Source: Eledone cirrhosa
Taxonomy: Eukaryota > Mollusca > Cephalopoda > Octopoda > Eledonidae
Reading direction: 5' to 3'
Length of the DNA stretch: 64,000 nt
Assembly (NCBI GenBank): GCA_964016885.1
Contig: OZ024743.1
Coordinates: 15,878,972-15,942,971, forward strand
Positions 23,702-34,488 of this stretch are shown here, one piece after another. The translations under genes were made by a program, and so were the position numbers. The first letter of the stretch is position 1. Each line of letters starts with the position of its first letter. Below the pieces are notes generated by a model. The model was not told where the DNA came from. It ran no database searches and was given only the letters and a program-made list of their open reading frames with translations.

Positions 23702-26700
23702 GGGAAGAAGGGAAGAATAATAATAATAAATGAATAAGGTAAGAAGACGCACGAGGTGGTAGAAGGTCATGAAATCGCTCCCGTAAGTTTTGAATTTTTA
23801 ACATATCTAAATCATTTGTGAAATAACAACTCTTAGTACAAATGCTACGTAAAGCATCCGGCTTGAGCCCCAAAAAAATTCGGGCCCAAAATATATTGTT
23901 ATAAGGCTCAAATATTCAAATATTCAACTTTGTATTGTACATTGTATATTCAAAAAAGAAAATGGCTATAAATGGAAGAAGAAGACCCCCCACTCCTCTG
24001 TCTACACTATATAGAACAGCCAAACAACACCAATCTCACCAACACCAGAAACTAGATACACCACCTACCCCATCACCTCTTTGTGTACACTAAACACAAC
24101 AGCCAGATAACGGCAATTTCACCACCACCACAACCAATCTCAACATAATAATGATAATAATAAATACTATTATTATTGTCCCAAGTTTTAACAAAAAGTT
24201 TAATTCCAACATTAAGGGAATTTATGTCAACACATATACGCGACTAACCCCATAGATTCACCGAACGGACATCAGTAACGACAACGCCGCCCACCCATCA
24301 TTACTACCACTACCCCATCACCGCCGCCACCACTCCTTCATTGCTACCATCACTACAGTAATACGACCACATCACCACCACCACTACCATCATTACTACC
24401 ACTATCCCATCACCGCCGCCACCACTCCTTCATTGCTACCACCGCTACAACACCATCACTACAGTAATACGATCACATCACCACCACCACTGCCTCAGTA
24501 TCGACATCACCACCACCACTGTCTAAGTATCGCTACCGCCGCTATTCTCTCCCATTGCTTCCTGCTAGTTGCTGCCACCACATTTTAGAATTCCTACTAA
24601 AAAAGAGGAAGGCATCAAAATATATAGATAGACTCAAAAGAAAAAAGAAAAAACAAAGATCAAAACCAAAGCAGCACAGCAACAACAGCAAAAAAAGAGA
24701 AAAACAAACAGAGAAAAACAAAAACAAAAAAAAAACGTAAAGAAAATAAGAATGAAGAGAGAAACAAGCGGACGGACAGAGAAGAGAAGGAAAAAACTAA
24801 GTCAGACATTCGAACACTACATTACAATGAAACTTATGTTTATTCATTTTTGGGTTTTTTTCTGCCAGTGTGTTTGTTTGTTTATTTGTGTTCGTCTACA
24901 GCGTGGTGATAATGCCACACAAGAGCCAAGTGGAGCGGCGCAACCACCAGAGACGGTGAATCCACAGATGGTTATGTAACCATACATTCCCCAATCCTCG
25001 ATAAGAGTGTTTAAATATGGAGCCTAAACAGTTCGAATAACGGTGAAATGGAGACTAGAACGTCATGTGACAGACTCTCACCCAACAGGTGCTCCCTGGC
25101 TCAGCAGCAGGAACCTGGCTGTCAACCAAATACTGCTGGTGTCGGAGGAAGAAGAAGAAGGAAGGGGACCAGAACCAACTGGACGAAAGAATTGAATAGA
25201 ACTGTTATGCAATGTTACCTGAAAAGTAACCCCACGGAGAGGGGCTATAGGAGACGGATGCATAACATCTGGAACGAGATTGGTCTATTTAAATTAGATG
25301 AAAAAAAATTGGCCGAGCAGGCTCGGGTAATAAGAACTGATGGGTGGATAAGCGAGCTGGAACTGGAGGAACTGAGCAGAGAGATTAGCTTGGAGATGGA
25401 GGGTGGAGTATGCCAGGCAAACGAGCCAGTGGGAAATGAAGGTGAAGAGGTCGAGAGAACGGAGGAACCACCCGAAGCAGACAATGATCTGAATACTGAG
25501 ATAAATAATACCTGGAACAGAGATACGGCCACTGAGGAGATGAATGCTGACGGGCTAGGACAAGATTCGGTTGACATCCTAAACTTAGTGGTAGATGAAT
25601 TGAACAATGATAGTGGGAGACCTATGAACCTAAGATTTGTAGACAGGAAAAAGTTAAAAGAAACAACAGCTAAGGTAAACTAAGTCATCCCATACCTTGA
25701 GGCGAGGAGCCTTCACCAGTGCAACAATATCCTCAAAGCAACAGCAAATACGGTGAGGAAACTACTTGGTATAAAAGCGAGAGGAAACAACAGACAAGAA
25801 AGAGCAGAGCCTTGGTAGAAGAAACGACTGAGTGGTCAAATCAGGGAAATGAGAAATGACATTGGAAAGCTTGAGTCACTACTGAATGGGACACTAAAAA
25901 ACATAGGCACTAAAAATAGACTGGAAATAAAGTACAAAACTAGGAGGAAAAAGCTAAATATTATCATAGAGGAACTGAAGCAACGCATTGTAGCAAAGAG
26001 TGCAAAAATCAGGCGATACGAGAACAGAGTCAGTCAGTATAAACAGAACCGCATGTTCGACAACAACCAGAAGATGCTGTTTGGACAGCTTGAGGGGAAA
26101 GAAAGAGGCAACGACTTGATCCCTGAGGCGGAACAAACTAAAACTTTCTGGAGAGGAATATGGGAGCAGGATGTTAGACATAATGACCAGGCAGGGTGGA
26201 TTGAGACAGTACAGAGGGAGATCAGTGAGCAGGCACACCAACAAACTGATTTGAGTATCACAGTTGAAACTCTTAAGGGGCAGGCCAAAAAACTAACCAA
26301 CTGGAAATCACCTGGCCCAGATGGTGTGCAGGGGTATTGGATTAAAAATATAACATCCCTCCACCCGAAACTGACAACCATGTTCAATGACTGCTTGATC
26401 TCAGGTGAGGTACCAGAGTGGTTGACAAAAGGTACCAATGTTCTGATAATGAAAGACCGAATCAAGGTTAATGAAGTTACCAACTATAGACCTATCACAT
26501 GTCTGTCCGTAATGTGGAGACTGTTGACGAGCATTGTGTCTGAGGAAATCTACCATCACCTCCACACAAACAACTTGTTACCGGACGAACAGAAAGGATG
26601 CCGAAAGAAGTCACGTGGTACAAAGGACCAGTTACTTATTGATAAGATGGTAATGGGGAATTGCAGGAGGAGACACACTGATCTTGCCATGGGATGGATA

Positions 26701-27661
26701 GACTACAGAAAGGCATTTGACATGGTGCCTCATTCTTGGATCACCAAAAGCCTGGAGATCTTCAAGGTGGCAGATAACATCAGACAGTTGCTGGGCAAGA
26801 GTATGAGGTCCTGGGAAACAGAGTTGACATCAGCTGGAGAATCCTTGGGAAGCGTAAAGATCAAGAGAGGTATCTTCCAGGGAGATAGCCTGTCCCCTTT
26901 GTTGTTTGTCCTTGCCCTGATGCCCCTGACCAGTGTACTGCGAAAAGTGAGAGCAGGATGGGGGTTGGGAAAGGGAGGGCTTACCATCAATCACCTCCTC
27001 TTCATGGACGATCTTAAGCTCTTCGGGAAGAGTGAGAAGGAGTTGGATGTGCTTGTTGACACTGTCCGTATTTTCAGCAGTGATATATGTATGCAGTTTG
27101 GTATTAGTAAGTGTGGAGTCATTGTTGATGAGGAGAGGTAGGTTGAGCAGAAGTAACGGAATCCAGATACCAACAGGTGAGATGATAGCCAGAGGCGGTG
27201 ATAGAAAACGATCAAGTGAAGGTGCTGTGGGATTTTAGGATACAGACGGACAAGAAACTGGAACACAATAGACCTGACCTGGTGGTTGTGTACAAAGTAA
27301 AAAGATCGTGTCTGATTGTGGATGTGGCCTGCCCATTCGACACGAGAGTACAAGCGAAGGAGACGGAGAAAATTAACCGATACCAGGACTTAAAGTGGGA
27401 GGTAAAAAGGATTTGGAACTGCCATGAAGTCAAAGTGATCCCGATTGTCATAGGCGCACTGGGGACTATCTCCAAACGTTTCCAGGGATGGTTAAAGAAA
27501 ATCGGCCCCTTCACGCTTTTTGGAACGCTTCAAAAGGCATGCTTGCTGGGAACAGCAAGAACCCTCCGATACGTCCTGAATATCTGAGGCTGCAAGTAGT
27601 GGCTTGATATTCATTCCAACGGACTTTCCAGTTATCTAACATCAATGACTGAGATTCAAGG
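23701..27661 (+). mobile_element. RLE-type LINE (R4/Dong-like), copy A
   Basis: The 5' end starts AGGGAAGAAG after (AAT)n, followed by a long untranslated leader rich in CCA/CAC triplets with a conserved TATAGATAGACT motif at about 24620. The coding part is 25048-27587. The 3' end is TTGATATTCATTCCAACGG, CATCAATGACTGAGATTC and then (AAT)n at 27662. It is the same family as 29143-34213, 40054-50455 and 50508-54428. Bounding (AAT)n at both ends matches the TAA-repeat target known for Dong in silkmoth. Confidence 0.9.
25048..27587 (+). pseudogene. RLE LINE polyprotein, copy A (broken)
   Basis: The N-terminal DNA-binding block (NWTKELNRTVMQCYLKSNP, RGYRRRMHNIWNEIGLF) is followed by an acidic linker and then [67 protein letters not shown] and the FMDD box (27002-27013). 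The last 130 residues hold the restriction-like nuclease (NRPDLVV, CLIVDVACPFD). Damage is in-frame stops at 25681-25683 and 25816-25818, a one-base insertion near 27127, and a deletion of about 854 bp at 27187/27188 that removes the region between RT and nuclease, including the CCHC knuckle. Copy D shows the undamaged arrangement. It cannot encode a complete protein. Confidence 0.9.
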
Positions 27662-27687
27662 AATAATAATAATAATAATAATAATAA
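27662..27687. repeat. (AAT)n, 3' flank of copy A
   Basis: Eight AAT units directly at the LINE 3' end. Confidence 0.95.
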
Positions 27688-28285
27688 AAGTGAGTAAAAT
27701 CGAATTTGCAGCTGCGATTACCATCTTTTGAAAACAATCCTCAGAAGCTGGCGTATGTGATGATATCGATAAATTGATTAATTATATATTAGAATAATAA
27801 ACAGACGTTAAAAGTGTGACAAATTGAAAACGGTGGCCACAAAAGCCACCACAACAACGAAAATACAAACAGGTTATAGACGAACCTGGACCTGATCGAT
27901 AGATATTATATAAATATCTTCGATTGGTTTCTGGGAATCCAAAATCAACACTCCAGGTTGCGCAATATACAAGTCAGTAATGTATCCCAAGATCGAACGT
28001 AGGCATCCAATTTCCAATGGGCGTTTCATTCTGTTTACTAAGAGATTGGCATGATGACTCCACTTTCATGTACTGTAGTATCAGCTAAGGAAGTGGGGTC
28101 TGGAATTCATTCTCAAGAAAGGAGGAGGATTCACATCTGGGATTTTGGCGGGCAAATTCAAAAGTGTGAACAAAGGAAACTATTCACAGCTTTCAAAATA
28201 AGCTCTCGTCTAGGTTATCAAACAAACAAAAAAAATTAATCAATCAATTAATTAATTAATTATAAAGACTAGGAGACAATAATAA
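27688..28285. other. Unassigned sequence between copy A and a SINE
   Basis: The first 45 bp (AGTGAGTAAAATCGAA) are repeated imperfectly at 28468-28515, just after the SINE. A 62-codon frame at 28051-28239 shows no domain. Confidence 0.5.
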
Positions 28286-28458
28286 TAATTGTTTCTACAG
28301 CAATTATCGTAGTGTATTACTGGTACTTTATTTTATCAACCCCGTAAAGATGAAAGGCAAAGTTAACCTCGGCGGGATTGGAACTTAGACCATAAAGGAC
28401 CGTAACTCTTTGCTGCAAAGCATGGTGTCCGACCCTCTACCAATACTGCCAATCAACC
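28286..28458 (-). mobile_element. Cephalopod SINE with small internal deletion
   Basis: Tail AATAATTGTTTCTAC is joined directly to GCAATTATC; the usual CTTTTGGCACAAGGCCA is missing. Body and head are present with several substitutions. Confidence 0.9.
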
Positions 28459-28956
28459 TAATGATGATAGTGAGTAAAATCGAAGTGTTAGCTGCAATTA
28501 GCATCTTCCGATTTACCAGTCAAGCATTAACTTTTGATGTAGATTTTTTTCCTAACACAGGATTTGTGACATCATGCCAAAGTTAGAAACTATAAATCAT
28601 GGTTGGAAAAAAGAGAGATATCACAGTTCTTTGTATATGTATATATGATATGTATGGTAGTATTTATGTATACATATAATGTCATGTGTTTCTGTAGAAT
28701 AGATTAAGGAAATATTGTGTTCTTTTAAATAGAGAACCAAAACAGATTATTATAAAGAAATTGCCAATACAGTTGATTGCACTTAATGAGATCTCATGTA
28801 TGAAATAAGATTGGTCATCTTATTCTTGCCTGAATGGTAAGCAACTCTAACATATATAGTGTCTCTATGACTTATGCTAGAGCAGGCTTTATACCTTATG
28901 TAGGAAGAAACTGTGTTGCGAAATTATTTATGATAATATCTGTGAGTGTGTTTATA
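28459..28956. other. Unassigned AT-rich sequence
   Basis: Nothing recognised beyond the short duplicated segment at 28468-28515. Confidence 0.45.
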
Positions 28957-28974
28957 TATATATATATATATATA

Positions 28975-29092
28975 TTCATTAGTTAAGCAAAACAAGACCA
29001 CAAATTTCACAAGGAAGACGTTATTTAAAAAGTATCAACATAGTTGCAGTTTAATGTAAGGAATAAGGAGTGTAATGATAGTTTAATGTAGG

Positions 29093-29093
<1 letters not shown>
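28975..29093 (+). repeat. 280-bp dispersed repeat, 5'-truncated copy 2
   Basis: Carries CATTAGTTAAGCAAAACAAG through TTTAATGTAAGGAATAAG, preceded by (TA)n at 28957-28976 and followed by (AAT)n. Matches the 3' half of 20550-20826. Confidence 0.85.

Positions 29094-29142
<49 letters not shown>
29094..29142. repeat. (AAT)n, 5' flank of LINE copy B
   Basis: About 16 AAT units. Confidence 0.96.
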
Positions 29143-29143
<1 letters not shown>

Positions 29144-29548
29144 GGGAAGAAGACGCACATGGTGGATAGAAGGTCGTGAAATCGCTCCCGTAAGTTTTGA
29201 TTTTTTAACATATTTAAATCAATTAGTACAAATGATACATAAAACATCCGGCTTGAGTCCCAAAAAATTTCGGATCCATAATATATTGTTATATCGCTCA
29301 AATATTCAATTTTGTATTATACAATTTATATTAAAAAAAAGAAAATGGTTATAAATGGAAGAAAACCCCCTCTGTCTACACTATATAGAACAGCCAAATA
29401 ACAGCAATTTCACCAACATCAGAAACTAGATACACCACCTACACCATCACCCCTCTGTGTACACTAAACACAACAGCCAGATAACGGCAATTTCACCACA
29501 ACCACCACCAATTTCAGCATAATAATAATAATTACTATTATTATTGCC

Positions 29549-30405
29549 TCAAGTTTTAGTTTTAACAAAATGTTTAATTCCAATATTAAGAAAAATATGT
29601 CAACACATATACGCGACTAATGATCATTTCACTAAAGAAAATTTCACGACCAACACCACCACCACTACCACGATGAAAACTCTGGTCAAGTCGACTCAAA
29701 TTTCTACTCCAACTTCAACACCATCACTACAGTAATACGACCACATCACCACCACCACTGCCTCATTATCGCTACCACCGCTATTCTCTCCCACTACCTC
29801 CTGATAGTTGCTGCTAGCACCGCCACCACCACCACCACCACTGCCTCATTATCACTACCACCGCAATTCTCTCCCGCTTCCCCCTGCTACATTGTAGAAT
29901 TCCCACTAAGTGGAAGGCATCAAAATATATAAATAGACTGAATTGATGAACCGGTCAAAATAAAAAAATAAAAAAATAAACGTCAAGTTTTAGTTTTAAC
30001 AAAATGTTTAATTCCAATATTAAGAAAAATATGTCAACACATATACGCGACTAACGATAATTTCACTAAAGATAATTTCAGCACCAACACCACCACCACT
30101 ACCACGATGAAAACTCTGGTCAAGTCGACTCAAATTTCTACTCCAACTTCAACACCATCACTACAGTACTACGACCACATCACCACCACCACTGCCTCAT
30201 TATCGCTACCGCGGCTATTCTCTCCCACAACCTCCTGCTAGTTGCTGCTAGCACAGCACCGCCACCACCACCACCACCACTGCCTCATTATCACTACCGC
30301 CGCTATTATCTCCCACTAGCCCCTGCTACATTGTACAATTCTCACTAAAAGAGGAAGGCATCAAAATATATAAATAGACTGAATTAATGACCCGGTCAAA
30401 TCAAA
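29549..30405 (+). promoter_or_regulatory. Tandemly duplicated 5' leader unit with TATAAATA motif
   Basis: Two head-to-tail units begin CAAGTTTTAGTTTTAACAAA, pass through GACTCAAATTTCTACTCC and CCA-rich sequence, and end with ATCAAAATATATAAATAGAC. The TATAAATA or TATAGATA motif is kept at the same place in all four LINE copies. That it is a promoter is inference. Confidence 0.5.
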
Positions 30406-30724
30406 AAAACAAAAATCAAAATCAAAGCAGCACAGTAACAACGAAAAACGTAAAGAAAATAAGAATGAAGAGAAAAACAAACAGACGGACAGAGAAGGGA
30501 AGGGAAAAACTAAGTCAGACATTCAAACACTACATTACAATGAAACTTATGCTTATTCATTTTTTGGGTTTTTTCTGTCTGTTTGTTTGTTTGTTTATTT
30601 GTGTTCGTCTACAGCGTGATAATGCCACACAAAAGTCACGTGGAGTGACGAAACCACCGGAGACGATGAATTCACCAGTGGTTATGTAACCATACATTCG
30701 CCAATCCTCGATAAGAGTGTTTAA

Positions 30725-33700
30725 ATGTCGAACCTACACAGTACGAATAACGGTGAAATGGAGACTAGAATGTCATGTGACAGACTTTCACCCAACAGGT
30801 GCTCCCTAGCTCAGGAGCAAGGACCTGGCTGTCAACCAAATACTGCTGGTGTCGGAGGAAGAAGAAGAAGGAAAGGGACCAGAAGCAACTGGACGAAAGA
30901 ATTGAATAGAACTGTTATGCAATGTTACCTGAAGAGTAACCCCAAGGAGAGAGGCTATAGGAAAAGGATGCATAACATCTGGAACGAGATTGGTCTATTT
31001 AAATTAGATGAACAAAAATTGGCCGGGCAGGCTCGCGTAATAAGAACTAATGGGTGGATAAGCGAGCTGGAACTGGAGGAACTGAGCAGAGAGATTAGCT
31101 TAGAGATGGAGGGTGGAGTATGCCAGACAAACGAGCCAGTGGGAAATGAAGGTGAAGAGGTCGAGAGAACGGAGGAACCACCCGAAGCAGACAATGATCT
31201 GAATGCTGAGATAAATAGTACCTGGAACAGAGATACGGCCACTGAGGAGATGAATGCTGACGGGCTAGGACAAGATTTGGTTGATATCCTAAACTTAGTG
31301 GTAGATGAATTGAACAATGATAGTGGGAGACCTATGAACCTAAGATTTGTAGACAGGAAAAAGTTAAAAGAAACAACAGCTAAGGTAAACAAAGTAATCC
31401 CATACCTTGAGGCGAGGAGCCTTCACCAGTGCAACAATATCCTCAAAGCAACAGCAAATACGGTGAGGAAACTACTTGGTATAAAAGCGAGAGGAAACAA
31501 CAGACAAGAAAGAGCAGAGCCTTGGTGGAAAAACGACTGAGTGGTCAATTCAGGGAAATGAGAAATGACATTGGAAAGCTTGAGTCCCTACTGAATGGGA
31601 CACTAAAAAACATAGGCACTAAAAATAGACTGGAAATAAAGTACAAAACTAGGAGGAAAAAGCTAAATATTATCATAGAGGAACTGAAGCAACGCATTGT
31701 AGCAAAGAGTGCAAAAATCAGGCGATACGAGAACAGAGTCAGTCAGTATAGACAGAACCGCATGTTCGACAACAACCAGATGTTGTTGTTTGGACAGCTT
31801 GAAGGGAAAGAAAGAGGCAACGACTTGATCCCTGAGGCGGAACAAACTGAAACATTCTGGAGAGGAATATGGGAGCAGGATGTTAAACATAATGACCAGG
31901 CAGTGTGGATTGAGACAGTACAGAAGGAGATCAGTGAACAGGCACACCAACAAACTGATTTGAGTATCACAGTTGAAACTCTGAAGGGGCAGGCCAAAAA
32001 ACTAACCAACTGGTAATCACCAGGCCCAGATGGTGTGCAGGGGTATTAGATTAAAAATATAACATCCCTCCACCCGAAACTGACAACCATGTTCAATGAC
32101 TGCTTGATGTCGGGTGAGGTACCAGAGTGGTTGACAAAAGGTACCACAGTTCTGATAATGAAATACCGAATCAAGGGTAATGATGTTACCAATTATAGAC
32201 CTATCACATGTCTGTCCTTAATGTGGAAACTGTTGACAAGCATTATGTCTGAGGAAATCTACCATCACCTCCACACAAACAACTTGTTACCGGACGAACA
32301 GAAAGGATGACGAAAGAAGTCACGTGGTACAAAGGACCAGTTACTTATTGATAAGATGGTAATGAGGAATTGCAAGAGGAGACACACTGGTCTTGCCATG
32401 GGATGGATAGACTACAAAAAGGCATTTGACATGGTGCCTCATCCTTGGATCACCAAAAGCCTGGAGATCTTCAAGGTGGCAGATAACATCAGACAGTTGT
32501 TGGGCAAAAGTATGAAGTCCTGGGAAACAGAGTTAACATCAACTGGAGAATCCTTTGTAAGCGTGAAGATCAAGAGAGGTATCTTCCAGGGAGATAGTCT
32601 GTCCCCTCTGTTTTTTGTCCTTGCCCTGATGCCTCTGACCAGTGTACTGCGAAAAGTGAGAGCAGGATACAGGTTGGGAAAGGGAGGGCTTACCATCAAT
32701 CACCTCCTCTTCATGGACGATCTTAAGCTCTTCGAGAAGAGTGAGGAGGTGTTGGATGTGCTTGTTGACACTGTCTGTATTTTCAGCAATGATATATGTA
32801 TGCAATTTGGTATTAGTAAGTGTGGAGTCATTGTGATGAGGAGGGGTAAGTTGAGCAGAAGTAACGGAATCCAGATACCAACAGGTGAGATGATAAAATA
32901 AATTGACTCTGAGGAAGGATACAAATATTTGGGCGTTCTGGAGGCTGATGACATCAAGAACAAAAAAATGAAGGAATTGATAAGAACTGAATACATTCGG
33001 AGAATAAGGAGCGTATTAAAGTCACATCTGAACAGTAGGAATGCCATAAGTGCAGTAAATTCCCGAGCTGTGTCTATTATTAGGTACAGTGCGGGAATTC
33101 TGAGATGGAATGTTGCTGAATAAATAGAAATGGATAGGAAGACTAGGAAGCTATTGACTATCTACAATATGTTCCACAAGAGGAGTGATGTCGATAGACT
33201 CTACTTAAGGAGATCTGAGGGTGGAAGAGGTCTTATCAGCATAGAGGACTGTCTTCAGATGGAGAAAAACAACCTACACAAATATGTGACTGATAGTAAG
33301 GAGCCAATGCTCAGAACTGTACTGAAGGAGGGGACAATAGACCAGGGGATGTCCAAGGAGGAAATAACATCAAGGAGAAAGAGCAGCCTTCAGAAAAAAT
33401 CCCTTCATAGTACCTTGTTTGAGAAAACTGAATTTAGAGATCCACAGACATGGAACTGGTTGAAAAGAGGAGACCTTAAAAAGGCTACAGAAGGAATGTT
33501 AATGGCTGCGCAGGAGCAGGCCCTCAAAACGAAGTGGTTGAAACACCACATTTACAAGGAGGAGGCTAGCCCACTGTGCAGGATCTGTGGAGAGAGAGAG
33601 AGGAGACCGTGGCTCACATTGTATCCGAGTATAAACACCTAGCTCAGACTCACTATAAGGGCTGGAGACATGATGTGATGGGCAGGGTGATCCACTGGCA

Positions 33701-34151
33701 CCTATGCAAAGTAAACAATTTACCACATTCTGAGAAGTGGTATGAGCATAAGCCAGAGGTGGTGATAGAAAATGATCAGGTGAAGGTGCTGTGGGATTTT
33801 AGGATACAGACGAACAAGAAACTGGAACACAATAGACCTGACCTGGTGGTTTTCGACAAAGAAAAAAGATCGTGCCTGATTGTGGATGTAGCCTGCCCAT
33901 TCGACACGAGAGGGCAAGGGAAGGAGAGGGAGAAAATTAACCGATACCAGGACTTAAAGTGGAAGGTAAAAAGGATTTGGAACTGCCATGAAGTCAAAGT
34001 GGTCCCGATTGTCATAGGCGCACTAGGTACTATCTCAAAAAGTTTCCTGGGATGGTTAAAGAAAATTGGCCCCTTCACGCTTTTTGGAACGCTTCAAAAG
34101 GCATGCTTACTGGGAACAGCAAGAACCCTCCGATACGTCCTGAATATCTGA
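30725..34151 (+). pseudogene. RLE LINE polyprotein, copy B (multiple breaks)
   Basis: Start chosen at ATG 30725 (MSNLHSTNNGEMET), which copy C shares at 46994. All domains are present: N-terminal DNA-binding block, acidic linker, RT with FMDD box (near 32714), CCHC region (ASPLCRICGERE) and nuclease (NRPDLVV, CLIVDVACPFD). Breaks are a frameshift near 31530, in-frame stops at 32014-32016, 32047-32049, 32308-32310, 32899-32901 and 33121-33123, and a frameshift from an extra GA in a GAGA run near 33600, inside the zinc knuckle. Unlike copies A and D, no large internal deletion is seen, so it is the best guide to full-length layout (about 1,130 residues). Not functional. Confidence 0.92.
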
Positions 34152-34207
34152 GGTTGCAAGTAGTGGCTTGATATTCATTTCAACAAACTTTCCAGTTAAT
34201 TAACATC

Positions 34208-34239
34208 AATGACTGAGACTCGAAGAACAATAATAATAA
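34208..34239. repeat. (AAT)n, 3' flank of copy B
   Basis: Short AAT run that continues into the SINE tail. Confidence 0.9.
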
Positions 34240-34385
34240 TAATTGTTTCTACTTTTGGCACAAGGCCAGCAATAACCCAGTACATTACTGGTACTTTATT
34301 TTATCGACACCGTAAGGATGAAAGTCAGAGTTAACTTCGGTGGGATTTGAACTCAGACCGTAAAGGGACGTAACTATCCTGGAAA
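34240..34385 (-). mobile_element. Cephalopod SINE, head truncated
   Basis: Tail AATTGTTTCTACTTTTGGCA and body are present; it stops in the tRNA-like part at CTATCCTGGAAAC. Confidence 0.9.
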
Positions 34386-34386
34386 C

Positions 34387-34422
<36 letters not shown>
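34386..34422. repeat. (AAT)n, at the 3' end of Tx1-type LINE 1
   Basis: About 12 AAT units. Confidence 0.95.
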
Positions 34423-34423
<1 letters not shown>

Positions 34424-34488
34424 GTTTCATTTATTAGCCACAAGGGCCGACATGTAGGGGACAATACAAAGACAGGGACAGTGGGGCT

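Larger units (their letters stand above)
29143..34213 (+). mobile_element. RLE-type LINE (R4/Dong-like), copy B
   Basis: Starts AGGGAAGAAGACGCACATGG after (AAT)n and ends CATCAATGACTGAGACTC before (AAT)n at 34208. The leader contains a tandem duplication of about 437 bp (29549-29985 and 29986-about 30405), each unit ending near ATATATAAATAGACTGAAT. The coding part is 30725-34151. Confidence 0.92.

Noticed and set aside
25245..25607. Long antisense frames inside LINE copies A-D
   Set aside because: They recur at the same position in each copy only because the sense strand is conserved; no domain.
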